In this document: piece by piece, positions 6,336 to 13,644 of the stretch
Layout: each line of letters begins with the position of its first letter
Position numbering within the stretch: the stretch's first letter is position 1
From: Acidobacteriaceae bacterium
Lineage (GTDB): Bacteria > Acidobacteriota > Terriglobia > Terriglobales > Acidobacteriaceae
NCBI GenBank assembly: GCA_030049955.1
Contig: JASIJX010000626.1
Coordinates: 1-13,644, forward strand
Direction: 5' to 3'
DNA length: 13,644 nt
Notes under the pieces: model-generated
What the model saw: only the letters and a program-made list of their open reading frames with translations
Told to the model about the DNA's origin: nothing
Database searches by the model: none
Program-made: the position numbers and the translations under genes

Positions 6336-6367
6336 ATCGATTCCAGATTTAGACCGATTCCAGATTT
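6334..6367 (+). repeat. 17-bp tandem duplication at the accD stop
   Basis: Two adjacent 17-bp units, AGATCGATTCCAGATTT and AGACCGATTCCAGATTT, differ at one base. The first begins at the second base of the accD TAG stop. It looks like a recent local duplication by slippage rather than a functional site. Confidence 0.8.
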
Positions 6368-6388
6368 GGTTTGCCGATTGCGCGGTTT

Positions 6389-6425
6389 CCCACCCTTTTC
6401 ACGATGAAGCTGTGAAAAGGATGGG
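6389..6425. repeat. 14-bp hairpin without T-run downstream of accD
   Basis: CCCACCCTTTTCAC (6389-6402) pairs with GTGAAAAGGATGGG (6412-6425) with one mismatch and a nine-base loop. No T-run follows. It stands 20 bp upstream of a proper terminator and so probably has another role, such as 3'-end protection, or is a dispersed intergenic palindrome. Confidence 0.7.
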
Positions 6426-6445
6426 GCACGGAAAATTACGTGCAC

Positions 6446-6477
6446 AAAGCCCCGGTTGCCGGGGCTTTCGGTTTTTT
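6446..6477 (+). terminator. Rho-independent terminator of accD
   Basis: AAAGCCCCGG and CCGGGGCTTT form a perfect 10-bp stem with a TTG loop; CGG and six T residues follow. It lies between the convergent accD and the receptor gene that ends at 6496. Read on the minus strand the hairpin is followed by GTGCACG and only later a few T, so termination from that side should be weaker. Confidence 0.92.
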
Positions 6478-6495
6478 GCCGCCGGCTCTGCCGGA

Positions 6496-9400
6496 TCAGA
6501 ACGCAAGCTGCAATGAGAACTGCGCCACGCGAGCTCCGTCTGCTGTTACGCCCGATGAGCTGGGCGACGCGGCGGTCGCGGTGATCTGGCCGAAGCTCGA
6601 GGCGTTGGTGACGATGTTCAGGTCTGGCGAGACGGGGTAGTTATATGGGTTGACCGAGCTGAAATTCGGGTGGTTGAAGACGTTGTATGCGTCGGCCCGG
6701 AAGATGAGACTGGCCCTCTCGACGAGCGGGAAGGTTTTCTGCAGGCCGGCGTCGAAGTAAAACGCGCCGGGGCCGCGGAGCAGGTTGCGCTGGCCGTACT
6801 CGATGCCGATGGGACCTCGGAACTCCGACAGCACCTTGGCCGCGCCGGCAGCGCCGCCGGCGAACTGGTAAACGGTGTTGGTGGTGTGATCGACGTTCAC
6901 TTTGGTCCTCAGGTCGGCCGGATTGCCGGTGAAGATGGCAGGATCGGCATTGTCGAATGAAGCCAGAAAGGCGTCGGATTGTGCGGTCATCGCCAGGCCT
7001 GTGCGGTACGAGGGCAGGCCGGAGATGCTCCAGCCGCCGATCATCTCATTCAGCGGTCGCGATGCATGGACAGCGAAGGTGCGTCCCTGGCCGAATGGCA
7101 GGTCGTATTGGAAGTTCGACGAAATCTCCTGCCGGACGTCGAAGTCCGAACTGCCGCGGCAGGCGCGCGGGTGCAGAATGTCACAAATCATCCCACTGGC
7201 GTTATAGAGCGCGTTGTTGGAGCCGCTGAGAGAGGTGTTGTCGATGGAGTGCGACCAGGTGTAGTTGAACTCGGCGCGCAGGCCCTGAGACATATTTTTG
7301 TCTACCGTCAGCAGCATGCCGTTGTAATTCGAACTGCCCATGTTGGTGAGGTAGGCGTTGGTGCCGAACTGCGATGGGATGCCGATGTTGGTGGGCAGGA
7401 AGCCGCCGTAGAAGCTGGGGTAGTTATAGCCGTAATACGCGAGAAGATAGAGCGAGTCCGCAATGTCGCCGCGCTGCGCGTACTCTCCGATCAGGTAGGC
7501 CAGCAGGTTGGTGTTGCTGCCAAAGCCGTATGCCGGGCCGTATCCGGCCAGCACGTCTTCAAACCAAGGCTGCGGAGTGAGCGTGGCTGCTCCCTGCCGC
7601 AACTGGGTGGTGAGGCCCGCGAACGCCTGAGACATTGTCTGGGTCGACTTGCCGGTGTAGTCGGGAACGTCGATGACCTGGTTGGCGTCTGCATCCGCCA
7701 GCAGGCGACGGCCGAGCCGGCCCACATAGCTCAGCTTGAGGACGGTGTGGCCGGGCAGCTCCTGCTGGATGCCGAAGTTCAGTGCGATCGAGTATGGATC
7801 CTTCAGGTCCTTGGGGATGACAAGGTTGGCTTCGCCGGCGGCCAATCCGAAAGGAGTTCCAGTGTTGTCGACGTATGGGATGTACGGCACTGTTGCCGCC
7901 AGTGCGGGCGGATTGTCCGCAGCGGGATAGGCAAGATTTGAACCGAGACGCGGAGCAACCGCCAGCGAAGCGGCCGGGCCGCCGGGGGAGCCAAAGTCAG
8001 CGTACTGGGTGTTGAAGAAGAGGTACGAGGACTCCTGGTCCAGGAGGAAGTTGATGGCGTTGATTACCGTGCGGTCGTACACGATGCCTGCGCCGCCATT
8101 GATCACGGTCTTTCCGTCGGCATAGGGCGTAAAGGCAAAGGCAAACCGCGGAGCGAAGTCCTTGTACGAGGGGTCGTACAGGTTGGGTCCGTGGTTGGCC
8201 TTGCCGCCCAAAACATAGCTATAAAAAGGCAGACCAGTGTTGCTGGTGTTGCCCGCATCCTGCTGCGCGATGCGGTCCTTGATGAAGGTGTTCAGGCTGA
8301 TCTGCGTCGGCACCGACTCATCGCCATGCACTTCGTAAGGAACCGAGTAAAGCTGGTAGCGCAGGCCGTAGCTGATGGTCAGCTTCGGCGTCGCTTTCCA
8401 GGTGTCGCCGAAATATGCTTCGGTCTGGAAAAAGCGGTAGGCGCGCGGCTCTCCGGCGCCTGCCGGCAGGGCCGCACCTTTGTTGTTGTAGCTGTAGTTT
8501 GTGTAGATCTGCCCGACGACGCCGAGCGCAGTGGCGAACATGGTGTCGTAATCGTTGATGCCTACCTGGCCAGGGGTATTGCTGATATCGGCTGGACGAA
8601 CCGATGGCTCCAGACCACTCGAAAACGCCGGACCGCTCAGGCCTGCTTCTACATAGTTGAAATTGCTGACCAGGTTGCTCTCGGTCTTGATCCACTTGAA
8701 GGCGCCACCCATCGAGAAGCTGTGAGAACCACGCACCCAGTTGAAGTCATCGCGGACTTCGGGAACCGGGATGCGGCGCTTCTGCCCGTCGTAATCCGTG
8801 TATGGGCCGTCGAGCCCCGTGAAGCTGTACTGGTTGGCTCCGGTTGGGTTGTACAGGTCGGGAAAGTTCAGCTTGCTGATGGTGTCGCCGTAATAGAACT
8901 GGTTGACTTTATTGGAGCCGATCTCCCAGACGTGGCTTACAACGTAGCTGTAGCTGCGGTCGTACTCCGGGTGCGTGACCGGATCGGTTGGAAACTCCGG
9001 CAGGCTTTCAATGGCGTTGAGGTGATTGATGGTGAAGCGCCCGTAGATTTTTTGCGTCGGGGTCAGGTTGTAGTCGATGCGGCCGACGTAGGTCATCACG
9101 TTGTCGGGAGTGGGAGTGGTGAACCGGTAGCCGCCGGTGTTCACTCCGTCGCCCTGAGAAAGGTCGTTCGCCGCGGGGTAGCGGGAATTGATGAAGGCAA
9201 GCTCGTTGGCATCGAAGCCCACGCCGTTGGGATCGAGGGCGGCCACCTGGGAGCTGGAGAGCGTCGTGATGCACGCCGGCAACGTGCTGAAACTAGTGAT
9301 GCGGGTCTGGTCGCCGCAGCCTGTTCCGTCGTTGATGTAGTTGAGCTCACCGGCCTGGAACTGCGCCAGCGGCACGATCTGCTCCGTGGTTGACGACTGA

Positions 9401-10311
9401 ACAATCCGCGAGTCGGCAAGCTGGAAGAAGAAGAAGAGCTTGTCGCGCTTGATCGGGCCGCCGATGTTGCCGCCGAATTGGTTGCGGATGAGCGGAGTGC
9501 GCGGGATCTCATTCAGATCGTTGAACCAGGTGTTGGCTTCGGTGGTCGTGTCGCGGTGATACTCGCTCAGGCTTCCATGGAACTGGTTCGTTCCATTTTT
9601 GGTGACAAGCTGGAACTGGCCGCCGCTGCCGGTTCCGACTGCGGGCGTCATTCCAGCTACCGTCCCCGTAAACTGCTGGACTGAATCCACCGGCGCAGGA
9701 ACCGTCATATAGAAGGTCTGGCCGGTCGCGAAGTCGTCCGCGTCCATTCCATCGACGGTCACTTCCGATTGGTCGACGCGCGCTCCGGTCACTGCACCCT
9801 GATACGAATCCACCCCTGGCTGCTGCTCGAAAAGCGTAGCGATGCCGCGCGTGCGGTCATATACGGGGAGCTGTTGCAACTGCTCGATCCCGATATTGTT
9901 TCCAATGGAGGCATCGCTGGTATCGACTGTCACATTTGCGCCACCGGCCGAAACCTGCACCGTTTGGACGGCTTTGCTGGGAGCCAGCGCCGCGTTCTGC
10001 GTACGCGTGGTGCCGACATTGAGCGTGAGATCGGAAACCGCAAAGTTAGCAAACCCTTGAGCGCCGAACAACAGCTTGTAGCCAGAGTTGGCCGGGACAT
10101 TGGCAAACCGGTATCGGCCTGCGTTGTCGGTTTTCCGCGTATACGATGTGCTGGTCGAGGTATTAGAAAGGGTTACCACGACGCCGGGGATCACCGCACC
10201 TGTGGCGTCAGTCACCTCTCCGGCGAGCGATGCGGCATCCTGAGCGCGCGCGGGCGCATATGCGCCCAGAGAGATAGCGCACAAAGATAACGTTATCAAA
10301 AGCTTGCGCAT
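6496..10311 (-). CDS. Oar-like TonB-dependent receptor, complete
   Basis: The chosen start is ATG 10309-10311, eight bases after GGAG; the frame is open 22 codons further upstream but those residues precede an obvious signal peptide (MRKLLITLSLCAISLGAYAPARA, cut before Q24). The product is 1271 residues. A carboxypeptidase-regulatory-like domain (about 30-110: LAGEVTDATGAVIPGVVVTL, DNAGRYRFANVP) is followed by a plug-like part (IEQLQQLPVYDRT, VTVDGMDADDF, GGQFQLVTKNGTNQFHGS) and a long barrel with family landmarks (GGPIKRDKLFFFFQ, FNYTWSHSIDN, FRADAYNVFNHPNF). It ends in FSLQLAF, an aromatic C-terminus suited to outer-membrane insertion. Four cysteines form two close pairs, at CGDQTRITSFSTLPAC and CDILHPRAC. 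No TonB box stands out. The ligand is unknown; such proteins in Acidobacteria are usually linked to polymer uptake or surface display. It is a single-gene unit, convergent with accD. Confidence 0.95.
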   Translation of the reverse strand: MRKLLITLSLCAISLGAYAPARAQDAASLAGEVTDATGAVIPGVVVTLSNTSTSTSYTRKTDNAGRYRFANVPANSGYKLLFGAQGFANFAVSDLTLNVGTTRTQNAALAPSKAVQTVQVSAGGANVTVDTSDASIGNNIGIEQLQQLPVYDRTRGIATLFEQQPGVDSYQGAVTGARVDQSEVTVDGMDADDFATGQTFYMTVPAPVDSVQQFTGTVAGMTPAVGTGSGGQFQLVTKNGTNQFHGSLSEYHRDTTTEANTWFNDLNEIPRTPLIRNQFGGNIGGPIKRDKLFFFFQLADSRIVQSSTTEQIVPLAQFQAGELNYINDGTGCGDQTRITSFSTLPACITTLSSSQVAALDPNGVGFDANELAFINSRYPAANDLSQGDGVNTGGYRFTTPTPDNVMTYVGRIDYNLTPTQKIYGRFTINHLNAIESLPEFPTDPVTHPEYDRSYSYVVSHVWEIGSNKVNQFYYGDTISKLNFPDLYNPTGANQYSFTGLDGPYTDYDGQKRRIPVPEVRDDFNWVRGSHSFSMGGAFKWIKTESNLVSNFNYVEAGLSGPAFSSGLEPSVRPADISNTPGQVGINDYDTMFATALGVVGQIYTNYSYNNKGAALPAGAGEPRAYRFFQTEAYFGDTWKATPKLTISYGLRYQLYSVPYEVHGDESVPTQISLNTFIKDRIAQQDAGNTSNTGLPFYSYVLGGKANHGPNLYDPSYKDFAPRFAFAFTPYADGKTVINGGAGIVYDRTVINAINFLLDQESSYLFFNTQYADFGSPGGPAASLAVAPRLGSNLAYPAADNPPALAATVPYIPYVDNTGTPFGLAAGEANLVIPKDLKDPYSIALNFGIQQELPGHTVLKLSYVGRLGRRLLADADANQVIDVPDYTGKSTQTMSQAFAGLTTQLRQGAATLTPQPWFEDVLAGYGPAYGFGSNTNLLAYLIGEYAQRGDIADSLYLLAYYGYNYPSFYGGFLPTNIGIPSQFGTNAYLTNMGSSNYNGMLLTVDKNMSQGLRAEFNYTWSHSIDNTSLSGSNNALYNASGMICDILHPRACRGSSDFDVRQEISSNFQYDLPFGQGRTFAVHASRPLNEMIGGWSISGLPSYRTGLAMTAQSDAFLASFDNADPAIFTGNPADLRTKVNVDHTTNTVYQFAGGAAGAAKVLSEFRGPIGIEYGQRNLLRGPGAFYFDAGLQKTFPLVERASLIFRADAYNVFNHPNFSSVNPYNYPVSPDLNIVTNASSFGQITATAASPSSSGVTADGARVAQFSLQLAF

Positions 10312-10370
10312 AATTCTGTCTCCAAAAAAGATGGCCGGATTCGCCGCTATTTTTTTGTGGATGAACGACG

Positions 10371-10384
10371 CCCACACACGTGGG
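10371..10384 (-). other. Small hairpin in the receptor leader
   Basis: CCCAC, four bases, GTGGG forms a short stem about 60 bases upstream of the receptor ATG, inside the predicted transcript. It is short and may be chance. Confidence 0.3.
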
Positions 10385-10457
10385 GTGAAAAATTCTGCGA
10401 GTTAAGAGACTGCTTCAGCTCGGTAGCAAGTCCACTTCGAGCCGGGGAAGCGCGAAA

Positions 10458-10486
10458 ATTATCGGACTTTCACCTGGGTTTCGCAA
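10458..10486 (-). promoter_or_regulatory. Sigma70-type promoter for the complete receptor
   Basis: On the minus strand the sequence is TTGCGA, a 17-bp spacer, then GATAAT. The start point would be near 10451, giving a leader of about 140 nt. No sequence like the repeats over the left receptor's -35 box is present here, so the two receptors are probably controlled differently. Confidence 0.65.
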
Positions 10487-10706
10487 TTTGAGTATGAAGT
10501 TCAATTACACGCTCTGTAAAGAGGAGTTCCGCATACAACTGCAACTCTAGTGCCATAAGTAGCACCGATATTAGAAATATGGAGAAACAAACCGCAACGA
10601 TTCGACGGTGGGAAAATGAGAGCCGACTGGTAAAAAGACGCGAACGAATGAGTGCGCAGGGCAAATTCTGCTCTCGAAAGACCGGCTTCGGCATCCAAAC
10701 GGGCAA
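10487..10706. other. Rest of the divergent intergenic region, no gene seen
   Basis: Together with the leader and promoter to its left this makes a gap of about 395 bp between divergent genes. It is relatively AT-rich. I see a short palindrome (ATATT AGA AATAT near 10568-10580) and no convincing plus-strand promoter for the DUF3891-like gene, although one must lie here or nearby. Confidence 0.4.
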
Positions 10707-11546
10707 ATGATTCTTCGCTTCGACGGCGAACGGACGGCGGCCGCAGTGCGAGATCGGGCTGGAGAGTGTCCGGTCATGAACGGTTCGGTCATGAGTGGTT
10801 CGGTCATGGACGGTTCCCTTGTGGAATGTTCCGTACCGGCTGCCGTGGATCTATTTCTCGAATCGCAAAAGCATGCCTCGGAGGCGTCCGGGATCGTCAC
10901 CCAGCTCGCCCATTCCGAGCTGGCTGGGGAGCTGGCGCGACAACTGCTGCCCACAATATTCGGCAAGTTGCCGCCGGAGGTGGCCGAAGCCGCAGAGAAC
11001 CATGATCGCGGCTGGACGGAAAGCGACCGTCACCAGCTCGCGCGCCTGGCCGAAGAGACTCCGAAGCCGTTCCCCGCGATGCATCAGGATGAGCTCGAAG
11101 CCTGGCGCGGTTCGGTGGCGTGGGCAAGATCCAATTCAAATTCCGGCTCGCCGCTTGCGTGGTGCCTCATCGGCCGCCACTTTACCGCACTGGCGCAGCG
11201 GCCCACGCCCTCGCATCTGGCGTTCGTCGAACTGGAAACTCCGGCGCGCGTCGAAGCAGAGCGGAGCCACGGCTACGATGCGCAGGACCTGGAGCGCTGG
11301 GCCGGCGTCGTCGGCTTTTGCGACCTGCTTTCGCTCTATCTTTGCTCCGGCCTGCGCGCCACAGTTGTCTTCCCTCTCACGCACCCCGCGTACCGGCACG
11401 CTGCGGAGGCTCCTTATGTAACGCTCGGCTGGCACGGCAAGCGCGCCGTCTTTTCGAAACCCATCTTCCGGCCCGGTTCCGTCGCTCATGTGCGGGCGAT
11501 GGACCTTGGCGGAACCGAGGAATGGATTACGGAACAGTTGGCGTAA
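10707..11546 (+). CDS. DUF3891-like protein with N-terminal insertion
   Basis: 279 residues. The features that suggest DUF3891 are the opening MILR-DG, the segment IVTQLAHSELAGELARQ (63-79), AAENHDRGW (95-103) and VGFCDLLSLYLCSGL near residue 203. I recall the family as normally running from the first strand almost directly into the TQ-x-HxxLAxxLA segment; here about 50 residues intervene, including three copies of a VMxGS unit from a 15-bp repeat. In-frame ATGs at 10776, 10791 and 10806 are alternative starts (GGAGAG lies 9-11 bases before 10776), but the MILR opening favours 10707 despite its poor SD. No signal peptide or membrane segment. The His-Asp pair recalls HD-type hydrolases; the function is unknown. 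It is monocistronic and divergent from the receptor. Confidence 0.72.
   Translation: MILRFDGERTAAAVRDRAGECPVMNGSVMSGSVMDGSLVECSVPAAVDLFLESQKHASEASGIVTQLAHSELAGELARQLLPTIFGKLPPEVAEAAENHDRGWTESDRHQLARLAEETPKPFPAMHQDELEAWRGSVAWARSNSNSGSPLAWCLIGRHFTALAQRPTPSHLAFVELETPARVEAERSHGYDAQDLERWAGVVGFCDLLSLYLCSGLRATVVFPLTHPAYRHAAEAPYVTLGWHGKRAVFSKPIFRPGSVAHVRAMDLGGTEEWITEQLA
10772..10816 (+). repeat. In-frame 15-bp tandem triplication
   Basis: Three consecutive 15-bp units (GGTCATGAACGGTTC, GGTCATGAGTGGTTC, GGTCATGGACGGTTC) encode VMNGS-VMSGS-VMDGS. Because 15 is a multiple of three, copy-number change keeps the frame. Each unit also contains an ATG in frame. Confidence 0.9.
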
Positions 11547-11588
11547 CCTCCTTTCAATAGTCTGGCGATCTTTCTTACTAGAAGCGTA

Positions 11589-11612
11589 GGGCGGGAATTG
11601 CAGAACCCGCCC
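11589..11612. other. GC-rich hairpin downstream of the DUF3891-like gene
   Basis: GGGCGGG (11589-11595) and CCCGCCC (11606-11612) pair perfectly around a ten-base loop, 42 bp after the stop codon. There is no T-run. It may help end transcription of the upstream gene. Confidence 0.45.
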
Positions 11613-11641
11613 CGCGCGGTTCCGGCTCTTTGCCAGTCACT

Positions 11642-11869
11642 AGCACCGGTGTTCTGGACGTTGTAGACCAAGGGCGTGAATGCATCGCCGAAGGTCTGCT
11701 CGTGATTGGTGTCTTGCTGTGCAGATAGTTTTGGCGCGGCGATTGCCAGAACCAGAAGCAACATCAACGCTGGAAATGTCTTGACGAGATTGTCGAGAGA
11801 TTCATGCGCAGGGACGGTGATGAGCCGCAGAGATACCGGCCCGATCCATTTCAGGCAAAAGCTCTCCAT
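11642..11869 (-). pseudogene. Remnant of a secreted protein gene: start and signal peptide only
   Basis: An ATG at 11869 stands five bases after GAGG. The frame encodes a long n-region, a strong hydrophobic core (FPALMLLLVLAIAAPKLSA) and a mature start QQDTNHEQTFGDAFTPLVYNVQNTGA. After that the frame passes into sequence with no protein character, crosses a GC-rich hairpin and runs antisense into the DUF3891-like gene before stopping at 11486. This is what a gene cut off shortly after its signal peptide would look like. The TPLVYNVQNTGA opening reminds me of secreted acidobacterial hydrolases (for example esterases), but this is a weak resemblance. A short real secreted peptide of 127 residues cannot be excluded. 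Confidence 0.5.
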
Positions 11870-11907
11870 TGTGTCCTCGCTTGGGGGACAGCAGGACTAT
11901 TCCATTG

Positions 11908-11919
11908 CCCCCCGGGGGG
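11908..11919. repeat. Perfect C6G6 palindrome
   Basis: Six C followed by six G form a 12-bp perfect palindrome, 38 bp upstream of the remnant start codon at 11869. It has no loop, so it is more likely a DNA site or a by-product of rearrangement than an RNA hairpin. Confidence 0.7.
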
Positions 11920-12318
11920 TTAGGGGCGAAACGTGCCCAGACATGCTTCGACGCGCTTCGCCAGTTTTGGGAGACCTTGTGAAGAGCGGTGTTTTCGCCA
12001 GCCGCTGGTTTACGAACCGGCGTGCAGGTGGAACTCAATTGCGCCGCAGATTCTGCGCTGGCTGTTTGTGGATTGTCCAGGAAATTGTGTGAATTTTGCC
12101 AGAAGAAAATCGATATACCCCGCGAGGCGGGATTTCGCCAAATCCAGGTTCGAGAATTCACTCATGGCAGGCTGGCATTTTTCTGAAATGATCTTCGGCG
12201 CCGATTTCTGGCCTGATGAGTGACTTGGCAATGATGCTCTCATTGACTTTTCCCGAAGCGATCAAGTCTCTCGATGGTAGCGTGTGATGTAAAACGGTGC
12301 TAAATACGGAGCAGAGTT
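11920..12318. other. Non-coding stretch upstream of the phosphoesterase
   Basis: About 400 bp hold open frames on both strands but none with a recognisable product. TTGACT at 12243 could be a -35 box; no good -10 follows at 17 bp. The phosphoesterase SD (GGAG, 12308-12311) lies at its right end. Together with the remnant to the left this looks like decayed sequence. Confidence 0.4.
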
Positions 12319-13044
12319 ATGCGCGTCGCGATCTTGTCAGATATTCACGGAAATCTCAGCGCCTTTGAAGCTGTATTAGAAGACATTCATCAGCTCGCAC
12401 CCGATCTGGTCCTCCATGGTGGTGACTTGGCTGATGGCGGCTCCTCTCCCGTCGAGATCGTTGATCGAATCCGTGATCTCGGCTGGCAAGGTGTAATGGG
12501 CAACGGTGATGAAACGCTCTGCAGCCCGGAATCATTGGAGGATTTCGCAACTCAATCTTCAGTTCCGCCTGCTTTTTGGGTGTCCGTCCGGGAAATGGCT
12601 GCATCAACTCGCGCCATCCTTGGAACCGAGAGGTTGTCGTGGTTGAAGCAACTGCCCATGGCAATTACTCAGAATGGCTTAGCAGTCGTCCATGCCACTC
12701 CCCAGAGTTGTTGGAGAGCACCTCCCAGAACGGCATCCGATGAAGAACTGGATCGAATCTATAGCCAGTTCGGAGTACCAGTTGTTGTTTTCGGACATAC
12801 GCACATACCTGTCATTCGAGAGATGAGCGGAAATCCGAGACTCCTTATCAATTCTGGGAGTGTCGGCCTGCCATATGACGGCGACCCCCGCGCGTCTTAC
12901 CTGCTTTTGGATGACAGTACGCCGGTGATTCGGCGAATCGAATACAACGTTGAGAAGGAACTGAAAGCACTGTCTTCCGGCGCGCTTCCGCATGCAGATT
13001 GGACAGCTACGATGCTCCGCTCCAGCTCTCCCCAATTGCCCTGA
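12319..13044 (+). CDS. Calcineurin-like metallophosphoesterase (YfcE/Metallophos_2 type)
   Basis: The 241-residue protein has the full dinuclear-metal motif set: D8-I-H10-GN, GGD36LAD, GN62GDE, VVH125AT and GH160TH162IP. SD GGAG is seven bases before the ATG. It would hydrolyse phosphoesters in the cytoplasm; relatives include small phosphodiesterases and protein or nucleotide phosphatases, and the substrate cannot be read. An insertion of about 35 residues after the GNGDE motif (SPESLEDFATQSSVPPAFWV) covers a helical cap seen in many of these proteins. Base composition differs from the neighbours: in the sampled 120 bases at 12721-12840 roughly half are G or C, against about three quarters in a sampled accD line. 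With the decayed region upstream this hints at acquisition by transfer. Confidence 0.9.
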   Translation: MRVAILSDIHGNLSAFEAVLEDIHQLAPDLVLHGGDLADGGSSPVEIVDRIRDLGWQGVMGNGDETLCSPESLEDFATQSSVPPAFWVSVREMAASTRAILGTERLSWLKQLPMAITQNGLAVVHATPQSCWRAPPRTASDEELDRIYSQFGVPVVVFGHTHIPVIREMSGNPRLLINSGSVGLPYDGDPRASYLLLDDSTPVIRRIEYNVEKELKALSSGALPHADWTATMLRSSSPQLP

Positions 13045-13104
13045 ACAACACGCGGATGGTCGGTATAGCTTCAGATGTGTATCCAGACATGCGCAATCAA
13101 GCTT

Positions 13105-13644
13105 TTATTTACCGCTTAGCGGATTAGATTTGTTCTTCGATCCACTCGGAGGCGTTTGCGTACTCTTGTTCCACCCGTGAAACTTCGAGTAGTCGCCGGC
13201 GTTCCAAGCCTCGCGGAGTCCGGGGGCGCTGAGATCCCAGTCAGGGCGGATTTCGCTGGTGACGGCGCGCAGGTCGCGCCAGAGATCGGCGATCGACGGA
13301 CGGCCCCAAAACCAGTAGCCGTTGTAGATGCTGTAGATCACAAGGCCCGGCTTGAGCACGAGCGTGTGCGGAATCATGGGATTATTCTCGGGGTCGGTGT
13401 ACTCCTGGATATCGAGGTCCTTCTGGACCTTTCTTTCAGGATCGGAGAGAAATGGCCACTGCGCGCCGACCGATGCGCGGAACTCCTGGAGCGTGTGGTG
13501 GTCGTCGGTGGCGATGGTGACGATCTGCGTGTAGGCCACGGCGATTTTCGGATAGAACGCGGCCAGCTCCAGATGTTGCTGGTGCTCCTTGGGGCAGTAG
13601 TGGCCGCGCGCCAGCGTGAGGATGAGCGGGTCGTCGCCCTGCAG
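13105..13644 (-). CDS. Peroxiredoxin-like (redoxin-domain) protein, C-terminal part (runs off right edge)
   Basis: 179 residues are visible; the start lies beyond the edge. The thioredoxin-fold signals are LILTLARGHYCPKEHQQH near the visible N-terminus, with the cysteine in the place of a peroxidatic Cys, then YTQIVTIATDDHHTLQEFRASVGAQWPFLSDPERKVQKDLDI and the cis-Pro-like MIPHTLVLKPGLVIYSIYNGYWFWGRPS. No second conserved cysteine is present in the visible part, so it may be a 1-Cys enzyme or a non-catalytic relative. The tail (SGSKNKSNPLSGK) is polar and low in complexity. It converges with the phosphoesterase across 60 bp in which I see no clear terminator. Confidence 0.85.
   Translation of the reverse strand: MQGDDPLILTLARGHYCPKEHQQHLELAAFYPKIAVAYTQIVTIATDDHHTLQEFRASVGAQWPFLSDPERKVQKDLDIQEYTDPENNPMIPHTLVLKPGLVIYSIYNGYWFWGRPSIADLWRDLRAVTSEIRPDWDLSAPGLREAWNAGDYSKFHGWNKSTQTPPSGSKNKSNPLSGK

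Noticed and set aside
8191..9393. 400-codon plus-strand frame opposite the complete receptor
   Set aside because: Shadow of the receptor reading frame; no family motifs and Val/Arg-rich content. The same applies to 6979-7941.
10470..10706. 78-codon minus-strand frame with a hydrophobic stretch (possible small membrane protein)
   Set aside because: Needs a TTG start with no SD, and lies across the receptor promoter region; the hydrophobicity fits AT-rich intergenic DNA. Not excluded, but unsupported.
11933..12223. 96-codon plus-strand frame in the gene-poor region
   Set aside because: No SD, no recognisable family and erratic composition; more likely decayed DNA.

Overview
The window looks like an acidobacterial chromosome (class Terriglobia) of fairly high GC. 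The main reason is two large outer-membrane proteins of the type that is strongly expanded in that group: signal peptide, N-terminal carboxypeptidase-regulatory-like domain, TonB-plug-like segment and a long beta-barrel ending in an aromatic residue. A secreted DUF4139 protein and several intergenic palindromes fit the same picture. The assignment rests on recognition of protein style, not on a search.

Layout. (1) 1-1265, minus: the N-terminal part of an Oar-like receptor that leaves the window on the left. It has a good promoter and a leader of about 300 nt; a 14-bp direct repeat covers its -35 box and recurs 20 bp upstream. (2) 1783-6335, all plus: rlmH (rRNA methyltransferase), a four-helix-bundle protein of the 23S-IVS family bounded by inverted TTTCAGG-type repeats, cobO (corrinoid adenosyltransferase), a strongly structured palindromic block, a secreted DUF4139 protein, a cupin and accD (acetyl-CoA carboxylase beta subunit). 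A strong rho-independent terminator follows accD. These genes share direction but not an obvious pathway. (3) 6496-10311, minus: a complete 1271-residue Oar-like receptor, convergent with accD, with a sigma70-type promoter about 150 bp upstream of its start. (4) 10707-11546, plus: a DUF3891-like protein that carries an in-frame 15-bp triplication near its N-terminus. (5) 11547-12318: about 770 bp without an intact gene, holding a GC-rich hairpin, what looks like the broken start of a secreted protein (minus), and a 12-bp C6G6 palindrome. (6) 12319-13044, plus: a metallophosphoesterase of lower GC than most of the window. (7) 13105-13644, minus: the C-terminal part of a peroxiredoxin-like protein that leaves the window on the right.

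I see no complete new multigene system, CRISPR array, tRNA, rRNA or transposase. The most interesting signals are non-coding: the inverted heptamer repeats bounding the four-helix-bundle gene and abutting an SD-less cobO; the nested palindromes at 3281-3438, with one arm that can pair in two exclusive ways; and the tandem repeat over the receptor promoter.
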